Below, piece after piece: positions 36,871 to 48,057 of a stretch of DNA of 64,000 bases (the first letter of the stretch is position 1; each line of letters begins with the position of its first letter). The notes under the pieces are model-generated. The model made no database searches, was not told the DNA's origin, and was given only the letters and a program-made list of their open reading frames with translations. The stretch comes from Abelmoschus esculentus (taxonomy: Eukaryota; Streptophyta; Magnoliopsida; Malvales; Malvaceae), in NCBI GenBank assembly GCA_035048815.1, contig JAUCBN010000025.1, forward strand, positions 15,772,501 through 15,836,500, given 5' to 3'. The position numbers were made by a program, and so were the translations under genes.

Positions 36871-39800
36871 TCCCCCGATATTGAACTATCAATTGACACT
36901 GAAGCGGACTCAGAGCTTATCTTCGAAAAAGAAGTGTGTCTAGGGGAATCTTCAGAACCGGATGAGGACCAAGACTACGAATTGCCTCCTGACTTGTTGA
37001 GACTGATAGAGCAGGACGAGAAACAAATCCAACCTCACAAGGAATCAGTAGAAATTGTGAGTCTGGGGAACGATGAGGAGAACAAGGAAGTTAAAATCGG
37101 CACGTGCATTACAGCCAAAACTAGACAAGACTTGGTCAATCTGCTACAAGAGTTCAAGGATGTCTTCGCTTGGTCCTATCAAGATATGCCTGGTTTAAGC
37201 ACAGACATTGTGATACATAAACTCCCCATAAGAGAAGATTACAAACCGGTTCAGCAAAAACTACGAAGAATGAGACCTGATGTACTGATGAAAATAAAAG
37301 AAGAGGTGAAGAAGCAATATAATGCTGGGTTCCTTCAAGAAATAAAATACTCAGAATGGGTAGCTAACATAGTACCAGTACCCAAGAAAGATGGGGAAGT
37401 CCGCATGTGTGTTGACTACAGAGACTTGAACAAAGCCAGTCCGAAGGATAATTTTCTGCTACCTCACATTGATACTCTAGTCGATAATACAACAAAACTC
37501 TCTTTGTTCTCCTTTATGGACGAATTTTCAGGGTACAATCAAATCAAAATGTGTCCTAATGATATGCATAAAACAACGTTTGTGACACAATGGGGAACCT
37601 TCTGTTATAAGGTAATGCCCTTCGGACTTAAGAATGCTGGGGCAACGTACCAACGAGCAATGGTGGCCCTATTTTATGACATGATGCACAAAGAAATTGA
37701 GGTCTATGTTGATGACATGATCGCTAAATCACGGACCGAAGATGAACATATAAGAGTCTTGAGAAAGCTTTTCTTAAGATTAAGAAAGTTCCAATTGAAA
37801 CTGAATCCTGCCAAATGCACATTCGGAGTCGCATCAGGAAAACTGTTGGGCTTCATAGTCAGTGAGAAGGGCATCGAGGTTGACCCTGACAAAGTTAAAG
37901 CCATCCAAGAGTTATCGCTCCCACATACACAAAAGCAAGTAAGAGGTTTCTTAGGAAGGTTGAATTACATTGCTCGGTTCATTTCACAACTGACTGAAAG
38001 ATGTGATCCCATCTTCCGACTCCTGAAAAAGCATAATCCTGGCGAATGGGACGATGAGTGTCAGGAGGCTTTCGACAAAATCAAATATTATTTAACCAAC
38101 CCGCCAGTTTTGGTTCCACCAGTGCCGAATAGACCGCTAATTCTATATTTAACGGTCTTTGAGAAATCCATGGGATGTGTGTTGGGCCAACATGATGACT
38201 CGGGCAGAAAAGAAAAAGCGATCTACTACCTCAGCAAGAAATTTACAGATTGCGAAGTGAGGTATTCACCAGTCGAAAAGGCCTGTTGCGCTTTGGTCTG
38301 GACAACAAAAAGACTGAGACAATACATGTTGTATCATACAACGTGGCTGATCTCAAAACTCGATCCTCTCAAGTATTTGATGGAGTCCACTACGCTGACA
38401 GGCAGAATGGCTAGATGACAGATCCTTTTATCTGAATTTGACATCGTGTATGTCAATCAAAAGGCTATAAAAGGGAGCGCCATAGCAGACTTCCTTGCTA
38501 GTCGAGCTTTAGAGGATTACGAACCTCTAAATTTTGACTTTCCTAATGAAGACCTAATGTGTGTCGAGGAAAATGCCACAGACGACGGATACTGGAAATT
38601 GAATTTTGATGGTGCTTCCAATGCCATTGGTAAGGGAATTGGGGCAATACTAGTATCCCCAGAAAGCGACTATTACCCCTTCGCAAGTAAGCTTGACTTT
38701 GACTGCACTAACAACGTAGCAGAGTATGAAGCATGCATCATGGGAATCCGAGCAGCCATCGATCGTAAGATTAAACAGCTGAAGGTATACGGAGACTCAA
38801 TGCTCGTGATTTACCAACTTCGAGGAGAATGGGGCACCCGAGACCCCAAGTTGATGGAATATCGAAATTTGGTCCTTGACTTGATCAAGCCATTCTACGA
38901 AATAAACTTCCACTATCTGCCGCGAGAAGAGAATCAAATGGCAGATGCTTTGGCTACATTGTCATCGTTGATTCAAGTGAATCAATCCTCAGATTTGAGG
39001 CCGATACAGATGAGTATATATGACTCTCCAACCTACTGCTACAATATTGAAGAGGACGAAAACAATGAATGTCTTTGGTATCACGATATCTTACAATACA
39101 TAAAGAATCGTGAGTATCCAAAAGAAGCTTCAGAAAATGAGAAAAGAACGTTGCGAAGATTGGCAATTGACTACGTCCTAGATGGCAAGGTATTGTATAA
39201 AAAGAGAAAAAACCAGATATTGCTACGATGTGTGAATGCCACTGAAGCCAATATGATCCTTGAAGAAGTACATGAAGGTGTCTGCGGAACCTACGCTAAC
39301 GGGTTCACCATGGCAAGACAAATTATGAGGTTCGGATACTACTGGCCCACAATGGAGAGTGACAGTGTTGAGTACGCTAAAAAATGTCACAAATGTCAAA
39401 TATATGCAGACAAGATTCACGTTCCTCCATCACCGTTGCATGTGATGACATCCCCTTGGCCATTTTCCCTATGGGGCATGGACGTCATTGGGCCTATCTC
39501 ACCAAAGGCTTCCAATGGTCATCGATTCATATTCGTCGTCATCGATTATTTCACTAAGTGGGTAGAAGCAGCCACTTTTGCGAATGTCACCAAAGTAGCA
39601 GTAAGCAGATTCCTCAAAAAGGAAATCATTTGTCGATATGGAATGCCAGAAAGCATCATATCCGATAATGCGTTGAATTTGAATAATAAGACCATAGCTG
39701 AAGTCTGTAAGCAATACAACATACGACATCATAATTCTTCATCATACCGTCCGCAAATGAACGGAGCAGTGGAAGCTGCCAACAAAAACATCAAGAGAAT

Positions 39801-40323
39801 TGTGGGAAAAATGGTAGAGACTTATCGAGACTGGCACGAGAAATTACCGTTTGCCCTGTTCGCATACAGAACATCAGCTAGAACTTCTACTAGGGCAACA
39901 CCTTTTTCCCTGGTATATGGGATGGAGGCAGTTTTACCCATAGAAGTCGAAATCCCTTCCTTAAAAGTTTTGTCTGAACTAAAATTGGATGAAGCAGAAT
40001 GGGTTCAAGCTAGACATGACCAGCTCGCTTTAATCGAGGAGAAAAGATTAAGGGCTATCCGACATGGGCAAATGTACCAGAAACAGATGATGAGAGCCTT
40101 TAATAAAAAGGTTCGCCCACGAATTTTTCGAGAAGGGGATCTAGTTCTGAAAAAGATTCTCCCTATACAGAAAGACTTCCGAGGCAAATGGATGCCGAAT
40201 TGGGAAGGACCGTACATAGTGAAGAAAGCCTTCTCAGGAGGAGCATTAATCCTGACAGAAATGGATGACAAAGATCTATCCAACCCGGTGAACTCAGACT
40301 CAGTCAAGAAGTACTTTGCCTGA
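36871..40323 (+). pseudogene. Retrotransposon RT, RNase H, second RNase H and integrase, one stop
   Basis: A single frame with one TGA at 38416-38418 where Trp is expected (GRMAR-stop-QILLSEFD). RT: VPVPKKDGEVRMCVDYRDLN, FMDEFSGYNQIKM, and YVDDM at about 37710. The first RNase H follows RT; a second, type-I RNase H starts near 38590 (WKLNFDGASNAIGKGIGAIL). Integrase: zinc-binding region HEGVCGTYANG...CHKCQ, in which a His usually found after GT is Tyr; the core is WGMDVIGP, IISDNALNLNN and NGAVEAANKNIKR. Otherwise well preserved. Confidence 0.88.
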
Positions 40324-41000
40324 AATCCCCTAGACACACGAACATACCCCGTCAAGATAGCTCTGAAATGCTGGATAGTCAAATATCGGGAGTGTCAAAA
40401 TTTTGTCTTTTTGTATTTTTACTGTCATCAGTAATTACTTTTTGTTATCAATGAAACGTTTGCTAATAAAAAGTATCAAAATTTTGGTATTCATACATTG
40501 TTTCTAAAATTTCCTAAAAGCACAGAAACTAGAAGCAACATTACACAGGATAGTGTACCTTGTTAAGAGATGCTATGAAAACAGAAAGTACATCATCCAA
40601 ACAGATTGGAATCAGATAATCTCGTCTGGTGACAGAAACACAGTTGTCAATGTGTCAACAAACAATCAAGATAGTTGATCGAGCAATTTCGGAAAAGTCA
40701 TTGTCATATGCATCTCGCATCTCATGCTAGGAACATGCATGCATACATCAAACATGATAGGTTAGGATCATAAAATGCACACTAACCTCTACATTTTCAA
40801 ATCACTTGCAAAGGAATTGCAGGTTTTACCGCTACAACAAGTAACGAAATATGAAAAGTTTTCCTACTGTTAAAGCACTACAACCGGTAGGTGCGACCTT
40901 ACCTCAGGATCACTACCCTGCATCAAAAGTACAGGTAAGGGTCCTTAACCGTTACGGTTAACTTTTCCTATTCAGTAGAAAAAGTGAGACCAATCGATGA

Positions 41001-41560
41001 GGACTATTCAAATGTCCTTTAAAATCCATTTTCACGAATGGTCAAAGGAAATCAATCCCTTTGAATAAATCCAATCTCAGGATTGGTATCAACTGATTGT
41101 ACCCAGGGGAATGGTACAACTATCCCGGGGTAAATGGCCACCGGTAAAGGCGAGTCAAATCCGTTGACCCCTGTGCATTTGGGAAAAATGCATTAGAAAG
41201 GACTATTCGAATGTCCGTCAAAATCCATTTTCACGAATGGTCAAAGGAAATCAATCCCTTTGAATAAATCCAATCTCAGGATTGGTACCAACTGATTGTA
41301 CCCAGGAGAATGGTACAACTAGCCTGGGGCAAACGGCCACCGGTAAAGGCAGATCAAATCCGTTGATCCCTGTGCATTTGGGAAAAAATGCATAAAAGAG
41401 GATTATTCAAATATCCTTTAAAATCCATTTTTACAAATGGTCAAAGGAAATAAATCCTTTGAAAAACTTCAATCTCATGTCCGATATCAACCAATTGTAC
41501 GCAAGGAAATAGTACAATTAGCCCAAAGGAAGTGGCTACCAGTAAAGATCATGCTTCTTC
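41001..41560 (+). repeat. About 2.8 tandem copies of a 200 bp unit (retrotransposon 3' region)
   Basis: Units start at 41001, 41200 and 41400 with GGACTATTCAAATGTCC or a variant and run through CAATCTCAGGATTGG and GGTACAACTA. Such tandem arrays before the 3' LTR are common in Tat/Ogre elements. Confidence 0.9.
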
Positions 41561-41597
41561 GTCAGTGTAGCAGCATGCAAACCCATTATCAAATAGT

Positions 41598-41860
41598 GCC
41601 TCTTCGTCAGGGATGCAGCTAAATAGAGTGTCAGAACTCAACGTCCTCAGATCTCGCTTCTCCAGCAGTGTTGCAAGTAGATCAATGGACGTGTCCCATC
41701 TCACGGCAGTGTTGTAGATAGGTCGCACAAATCATGCCTCTTCGTCAGTGATGTAGTTAAATAGAGTGTCAGAACTCAACGTCCTCAGATCTTGCTTCTC
41801 CAGCAGTGTTGCAAGTAGATCAATGGACATGTCCCATCTCACGGCAGTGTTGTAGATCTA
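41598..41860 (+). repeat. Two tandem copies of a 138 bp unit
   Basis: Units start at 41598 and 41736 with GCCTCTTCGTCAG and contain GTGTCAGAACTCAACGTCCT and CTCACGGCAGTGTTGTAGAT; a partial copy starts near 41549. Confidence 0.88.
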
Positions 41861-41864
41861 CGGA

Positions 41865-42794
41865 AGCAAAAAGCAAGAAAAAAGGTAGAAAAAAAATATA
41901 TCTTCGAATACTTATCTTGTAGATCTACGGCGAAATAGACCTTTTTTTCAAAAATCCGAGCCCGTAAGTGGATTCCCCTCAGTGAGACGCTTCAGAAAGT
42001 AGCCTTCTTTCTTGGTTCCGGTCGTCGACGCGGCGGCCGGCGAAGCTCCACGGTGGTCCGGCGCCGAGAGCCTCCAAGGGGTTGAGCTTTTCTTTCAAAG
42101 CTCTGCAGATGAGCTTAAATGAGAAGAAACAAATGAGATAAGAGAAAAAAAAATAAAGGAGAAAGTGTTTATATATGGACCAAAACGACGCCGTTTTGGT
42201 GCCGGTTCTTAGGGACCAAAACAGTGTCGTTTTAGCACCGGATACCCGTGGACCAGACCCGTTACCAGACCCGTACCCGCACATAACCCGGGAAAATGGG
42301 AAAATTACACGCGTAGTCCCCGCAGTTCCAGCGTGTTTTCGCTTCGGCCTCCCAACTTGCATATCCTTGCATTTTGGTCACTGTTTTTGCAATTTAGTCA
42401 TTCTTTTTTGAATTTCTTTCAATTTTGACTTTATTATTATTATTTTCTTTCAATTTAGCCCCTATATTACTTTATTTCATCTTAATGTTTTCTGTTTTTT
42501 TTGCAGATTAGTCCAAGTAAAATTACATTTTACTTATTTTAATGTTTTATTATTATTATTAAATATTACTAACCGTTTTTTTCAGATTCGATATCGGATT
42601 GTTATTTTCGATCGTATAAAATATTGTGTAACCGATAGGTGCCAATTTCGGGCGTTGTAGGGGTGCTCGCCCTTCCCTACGCGTAACAGACTCTCGGATC
42701 CAGCTCTGGTTCGTAGACGCATTTTTTGGTGATCCGATCGCACCGTATAAATAACGATTGGTGGCGACTCCCCGGACAAATTCCGGTGATTACA
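41865..42794 (+). repeat. 3' LTR, lacking its first about 580 bp
   Basis: Matches 29361-30290 of the 5' LTR to the end, with few substitutions and a 12 bp deletion near 42042. The first about 580 bp of the LTR and the polypurine tract are absent. The junction lies in TGTAGATCTACGGAAGC; TTGTAGATCTACGG also occurs inside the LTR at about 29413 and 41919, which suggests deletion or recombination at short homology. Confidence 0.85.
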
Positions 42795-42799
42795 ACTAT

Positions 42800-43565
42800 T
42801 AAAGAATGATCTTTTAAATATAAAAAATACGGGAGGATGAAAATTGAATACTCCACTGCATATACAAATAAGATATTGAAGAGAGAAGCAAAATCAAAGG
42901 ATCAGAGATCTCGACAACCGAGAAATCCGGTTAACAGGGATGGAGTTCAGAGTACCCGGCCAGCAGGCAAACCCAATTATTGTTTCCCACGCTGCCCGAC
43001 ATAATAATATTGTCCATCCACTTTTAGTGTTTTACTATACTTGTGCTTCTCTTACATTCTACACTATAAATGCTTCTCTTTTTCTCCCCCCATACGGGAT
43101 GTCTAAGCTTGACCACCGATAAATTTTAGATGTATTAGTGATGTACATTATATTTCTAAAAACAAGATATAAGTTAAAATTGTAAAATAATATTATTAAA
43201 AGGCAGACACAGTCTGAATTTGTACTGAACATATTACCAACAAGAAACTTGACCGTTCTCGTTTTGAACTTGTCAGAAACTTCAGTTAATTGCTCCTCTT
43301 TATTCAATTTGCACTTTGCTAAATTTATTAAAAATATATTAACGACAGCTTTTTGAAGTTAATTATAATAAGTTGTTTTGTTTAGACTGCAGTAGAACTG
43401 TGGTCTGTGTATATACATCATTCTTGAACCCTCAGATATTCTCTTTTATAACTTCCAAAACAGCTCTCCCTCTCGTTCATTCTCTCAAAAATCTTTCTTT
43501 TCTCTGTCAAAGAATTCACCTTTACTCACCGCTTTCCTTTCATATTCCCTGAAACAAGAAAGCAA
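42800..43565 (+). promoter_or_regulatory. Upstream region and leader of the Dof gene
   Basis: Directly follows the retrotransposon. A TATA-like GTATATAC lies at about 43409-43416, about 150 bp before the start codon, and the following CT-rich sequence (43455-43560) looks like a plant leader. The exact start of transcription is not known. The retrotransposon end is only about 770 bp from the start codon. Confidence 0.5.
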
Positions 43566-44294
43566 ATGCCTGCTGATTCCGGCGACAGGCGTCAGGTTTC
43601 AGTTCCTGGAACTATGGCATCCCACCCACCACCTAAACTGACCGAGCCACTTCCATGTCCCAGGTGCGACTCAACCAACACCAAGTTCTGCTACTACAAC
43701 AACTACAACCTCTCTCAGCCTCGCTACTTCTGCAAGGCATGCCGCCGTTACTGGACTCAAGGTGGAACTCTTCGTAACGTGCCTGTCGGTGGTGGTACCC
43801 GCAAGGCTTCCAAGCGTTCTCGATGTTCTTCGGGGTCTTCTCCCTCTGTTGCAGCTTCTTCTTCCTCGAGCGTGACCCATGAAGCCGAGTCTGCTCCTAT
43901 GGTTGTTAACCCTATCCCCATTATGCCTGGACTTGGAATTAAACCTGAGATGAGTTTGGCCGACGTGAACTTGAACGAAACTGTGGATCTTCCCGTGAAT
44001 GGAGGCTTCGCATCATTCTTGAACTCTCAGGGAGAAGGATACTTGACACTTGGTGGTTACGGATTCGGAGCCGGTTCAGGGTTCGACGGGGTTTGGGCTT
44101 ATCCTGGAAATGGTTATCTCGGTGGCCTTAGTAGTGGCGGAGGTGGTTCCGGTGGTAGTGCCGTTGGTGGAAGTACTGGTTGTAACACATGGCAAGCAAC
44201 AAGCGATGTTGAAGGCAACGGAGCATTAGTCGATGGGGAGTGCTTCGGTTGGCCAGGTCTTGCTATTTCTGCACCAGGGAAAGGTTTAAAGTGA
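43566..44294 (+). CDS. Dof zinc-finger transcription factor, DOF3.4 (OBP1)-like
   Basis: Single exon, 242 residues. The Dof domain spans residues about 29-80 with the CX2CX21CX2C set Cys31, Cys34, Cys56 and Cys59, with YYNNYNLSQPRYFCKACRRYW and GGTLRNVPVGGGTRK. Dof proteins bind AAAG sites in the nucleus. The start MPADSGDRRQ and end GWPGLAISAPGKGLK resemble Arabidopsis DOF3.4/OBP1, a cell-cycle-linked Dof; that subgroup call is from memory. The C-terminal half is Gly/Ser-rich with GGYGFGAGSGF. An overlapping minus-strand open frame is a shadow. Confidence 0.93.
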   Translation: MPADSGDRRQVSVPGTMASHPPPKLTEPLPCPRCDSTNTKFCYYNNYNLSQPRYFCKACRRYWTQGGTLRNVPVGGGTRKASKRSRCSSGSSPSVAASSSSSVTHEAESAPMVVNPIPIMPGLGIKPEMSLADVNLNETVDLPVNGGFASFLNSQGEGYLTLGGYGFGAGSGFDGVWAYPGNGYLGGLSSGGGGSGGSAVGGSTGCNTWQATSDVEGNGALVDGECFGWPGLAISAPGKGLK

Positions 44295-44780
44295 GAAAGA
44301 AAGATTCGACAATGTCACGAAACTGTTTGCTGTTTTTCCTTTTGGAATTTGGATCAGGTTTGTAAAGCTTGCTGGTTATTGGTGTTTGTCGGTTTTCTAA
44401 AGAGAAATCAACGATTATTAAGTATAATAGAGTAGAAGATTAGATGACTGTTGATCAAAGTGTGACCTTGTGTTGAGTAGTAAGTTTCTTATGTTCTTAG
44501 GTTTTCGTTTTCCTGATGGACTCTGTAAATCTTTGGTGTCTTCAATACTTTGCACCGATCAGGTAAAGAAATGAATGGAAAGTTGAAGTTCTCCAGTATA
44601 GAAAATGGAGTAGAATGCATAACTTGGCATTTCCATTTTCCAACCAATAATCTGCAGCACAAGTGTTTTTGAGGTTTGATTCTAGAAGACCATCTGCAGG
44701 TTTCAGGTACAACTAGTCAAACACTAATTAGACAGCTTTTTGGCTCCAGTAGAGTATTGATGATCCCCCATGGCATTACC
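44295..44780 (+). other. 3' flank of the Dof gene
   Basis: Probable 3' untranslated region followed by unremarkable non-coding DNA up to the inverted-repeat element. Confidence 0.5.
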
Positions 44781-45317
44781 GGGGGTAACAATAAGTCGGT
44801 ACGGCTCGCGAGCTATTCGACTCGGTTAAAACTCTGTTTAAGTGAGTTTGATTCGGGTTCGAAGATTTAAATCAGTCGAGTTGAGTTTATTTAAACTCAG
44901 TTCGAAAAGCTCGTGAACAGGCTCGGAATAATTATATATAAACATACATATATATATTTATATATACATTAAAAATAATTTGTTTAACAAAAAAAAATAA
45001 TAAAATAATTAAGAGTAAATCTACTAAAAATAAATTAAATAAAATAAATTTAATATTATCAACTAAAATAAATTTACAAAACTACAAATAAATAAATAAA
45101 TAATAAAACACAATAATATAGAAAATTGTTCATTTCGAGTCAAACCGAGTCGAGCCGAGCCTGACGAGCTTTAAGCCCGAGCCAAATAATATTATTTTCG
45201 AACCGAACTCGAACCTAAAATTTCGAGCTCGACAAGCCTCAAACCGAACCGAGCCTAGATATATTTGTTTTCGAGCCGAACCAGACCTGACTCGGGCTCA
45301 ACTCGTTATCACCCCAG
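44781..45317. repeat. Inverted-repeat element with GAGCTCG / CGAACCGAGC words
   Basis: The left end, GGGGTAACAATAAGTCGGTACGG, mirrors the right end (reverse complement TCTGGGGTGATAACGAGTTG), with many inverted CGAGCC/GGCTCG words in both arms and an AT-rich core. Same style as the elements at 11374 and 24143. Non-coding. Confidence 0.65.
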
Positions 45318-46059
45318 ACATTACTAACTGGTAATTATACAGTTCTCCCTTCTCTGTAGAAACAACCATATTTTGAGTAATTAATGTTGACTCCTTTTCC
45401 CAACCAGATAGGGTTAAGTTAACATTAACCAAGACAGTATAACACTTTAGCTTTCAAACACACATTTCAGACAAGGAAAACATGTAGCCAGTGGACCTGG
45501 AATTTGATGGAATTTAGACTGACCAAACAAGTATCCAGCCCTTGTCTAGTTTGACAATTTGCTTGTTACCTGAGTGACATTCTACCAACCAAGGGACCGT
45601 TTTAGAAGCATCTTCTTCACAGTTGATCTTGGTAATAGTTACTGCTTCCACGTCCCGACATGGGGACATCTATCGATATTCATTAGATAAACTTTTCTCT
45701 AAAAACTCTTTTTGATATAAATATTTAAATTTCAACCCACACAAAATAAAAACGAATAAATAATCTTTATATTTTTATAGGCTAATATTTAAATGACATA
45801 AATTATATGTTTTATGTATAAAACTTCATATTCAATCTTCTATTAATTTATATAAATTATTTATCCTTATGGAAAAAAAAAATTTTCTCTCTATTTTTTT
45901 CATTTATTTGTACTCACAAAAATTATTTACTATGACTGATAAAAATACAATGAAAACAAATTAAGAATTAAAAATTTCTATACAAGAGATCCACCAATTG
46001 ATTTAATAACTAAGATTTAAAAATATAATATTTTCTCTATTTATTCAAAAACAAGTACA
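45318..46059. other. AT-rich spacer
   Basis: Non-coding sequence between the inverted-repeat element and the solo LTR; no features recognised. Confidence 0.45.
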
Positions 46060-48057
46060 TGTAACGACCCGGATTTCAGATCCGAGTGTCGAGTTAACCC
46101 GAGAGTTTGGGCTTCGGTTTTGGGCTCCGAGTGAGAGGTTTTAGGCCTTGTTGGGCTGCTTGTTTGGTTGGGGTTGAGTGGTTGTGTTGGGCTTGAGTTG
46201 TTGGTTGAGGGTTATTTGGTAATTACCAAAAAAGGATGAAAGAGAGGGTTGGGGGATTAGTTTCTCTGCAGAGTGATATCACCCTACTCATCTCTTTTCT
46301 CCCTCCATCTTTCATTCTTGAGGAAAGAAAAAGAAAGGTAAAAGGTGAAATCTTTGAGAGCTTAAGTTGGTTTTTCGTTTTTGTGGTTGTATGAGAGTTT
46401 TAAGGCTCGAGGAGATCTACAATCTAAGGTAAGAGTTGTTTGGTTTGGTGAAGAAAAAGAGGAAGCCCCATCTTAAAGGCAAGGCAAGGAGAAAGCTTAA
46501 GGAGGAAGAAGGAAGGTCATTTTTGTTGTTGCCTGCAAGAGGTTGGTACTCCCAACTCTTCTATTTATCTTGCATTTCATGGTAGAGTGCATAACATATA
46601 GAAATTCATGTATGAATGCTTGGTTTGAGCTTTTGGGCCTTTAATGGTGAATTTCGTAATTGTGTGTTTGATGGCTTGAAAATAATGTTAAAACACTTGA
46701 AACCTTTCTAAGAATGAGTAAGAACACTTTAGAACCGAATAGATTAATGTTTGAAAAGAATCCCTAGAACTTTCTAAGTGCAGACCTGCATTTCGTGCAG
46801 GGGTATCGATACACGGGCTACCGGTATCGATACCCATGAGTGGAAATAGGCTAAGTGGCCAGGTGTATCGAACCATGGTTCGATACCGGGACCTCCAGTG
46901 GCATAGTGGCATCGATGTCGGTATCGATGCTGGAGGGTCCTCTTTTGTTGACTTTGAAATGGGTCAAAGGGTATCGATACCCATAGTTCGATGCCTTCTT
47001 TGGGTGGGTATCGAGGCAGGGTGGTTCGATACCCTACATAAGGGTATCGATACCCCTGCGAAAACTTGGCAAGATAAGTATTGTTTAAGGTTCGAAAAGA
47101 GAATTAAATGTTGTAATGAATCTTATAATCGATGTAATGAATTGTAAACATAAATTTGACGATATTAACTCTGAAAGACTAAGTTATGTTAAGTCTTGAT
47201 ATGTTTTGATGTGAGGATCCTAGGTGGATCGTTTGTGTTGTTCGAGTCATTGTTTGATGGAAATCCGGATATCCATAAGTGTTGCAACACGTTGAAGGCC
47301 ATCCAATGTAACATGCCGGATGATGTTTTGAAGACTTTTATTCCGAGTGTTGGGCGGCCTCACTCGAAGATGTTCGATGTAACATCCCGAGCATGGGGTT
47401 GGTTGGGCGGCCTCCACCCCTTTCCGAACGTTGGGCGACCTCGTTCGAAGATGTCCGATGTAACATTCCGGGCATAGGATTTGAGGGCGGCCTCATTCCT
47501 GAGTGTAGGATCCCGATGCTGTGTGGACGCGGGCCTCACTCTTGTGTGTTATTTTGTGATGTGACATATACATGCTGTGTGCGTTATTATACATTGTTTA
47601 TGCCACGTGGTAGGCAAGCATGCTAGATCATCATTTCATGCACGATGTTTATATGTTATGCTTTACTGCTTATGATATGCATGATGTTGGCCGAGTTCGG
47701 CGTACCCACTGAGCTTTAGTAGCTCAGCGTTCGAAATGTGTTTTCGTGCGTAGGTCAGCGGAAGCCAGTTCGTAGAGCACCATCGAGGTTTGGATTTCAG
47801 CATCGACCTATGTCAAGGTACATTTATAGATTAGTGGGCTAGTACTTAGTTGGACCCTATGTATTTTGTAACTCTGTTTTATTTATTATCGAATGTTTTT
47901 AAACGGTTGTAATATTTTGGGAGCTCCGATTTCTTTATACTATATTGGGCTTACGTTTTAATTTGAATTGGATTTTAATTGTTGGGCTTTCAAAAGAATT
48001 TTGAAATACAGGTTTTGGGTCGGAGGCCCAATGTGACATCCGGGTCGGGGTGTTACA
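46060..48057. mobile_element. Solo LTR, 1998 bp, of a Ty3/Gypsy-like element
   Basis: Starts TGTAACGACCCGGAT and ends ATCCGGGTCGGGGTGTTACA, i.e. TG...CA with short inverted ends. It is flanked by GTACA (46055-46059) and GTACC (48058-48062), a 5 bp target duplication with one change. There is no internal coding region, so two LTRs probably recombined to one. Inside are several TATCGATA palindromes (46801-47055) and diverged tandem copies of a GATGTAACAT / GGGCGGCCTC unit (47335-47500). Open frames here are not convincing. Confidence 0.75.

Larger units (their letters stand above)
28783..42794 (+). mobile_element. Tat/Ogre-like Ty3/Gypsy LTR retrotransposon, about 14 kb
   Basis: Bounded by the 5 bp target duplication ACTAT (28778-28782 and 42795-42799); LTR ends are TG...CA. 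Order: 5' LTR, primer-binding site, ORF1 with a PMD-like domain and coiled coil, gag-protease, a probable intron, RT-RNase H-second RNase H-integrase, tandem repeats, short 3' LTR. The extra ORF1, second RNase H and intron before RT are hallmarks of the Tat/Ogre branch. Several stops and a frame change make it non-autonomous. The shared 930 bp of the two LTRs differ by few changes, so insertion is fairly recent. It sits between KO and the Dof gene, replacing nothing visible. Confidence 0.9.

Noticed and set aside
33000..40400. Integrated DNA virus (pararetrovirus) instead of a retrotransposon
   Set aside because: Two LTRs, integrase, 5 bp target duplication and the RT-RNase H-integrase order fit Ty3/Gypsy; no movement protein was seen.
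43671..43880. Minus-strand Arg-rich open frame opposite the Dof domain
   Set aside because: Shadow of a GC-rich conserved coding region on the other strand.
46801..47500. CRISPR-like array
   Set aside because: Repeats are irregular, palindromic LTR-internal words in a plant genome, with no constant spacer length.
46836..47626. Plus-strand open frames in the 46-48 kb region as genes
   Set aside because: They lie wholly inside the solo LTR and follow its repeats.
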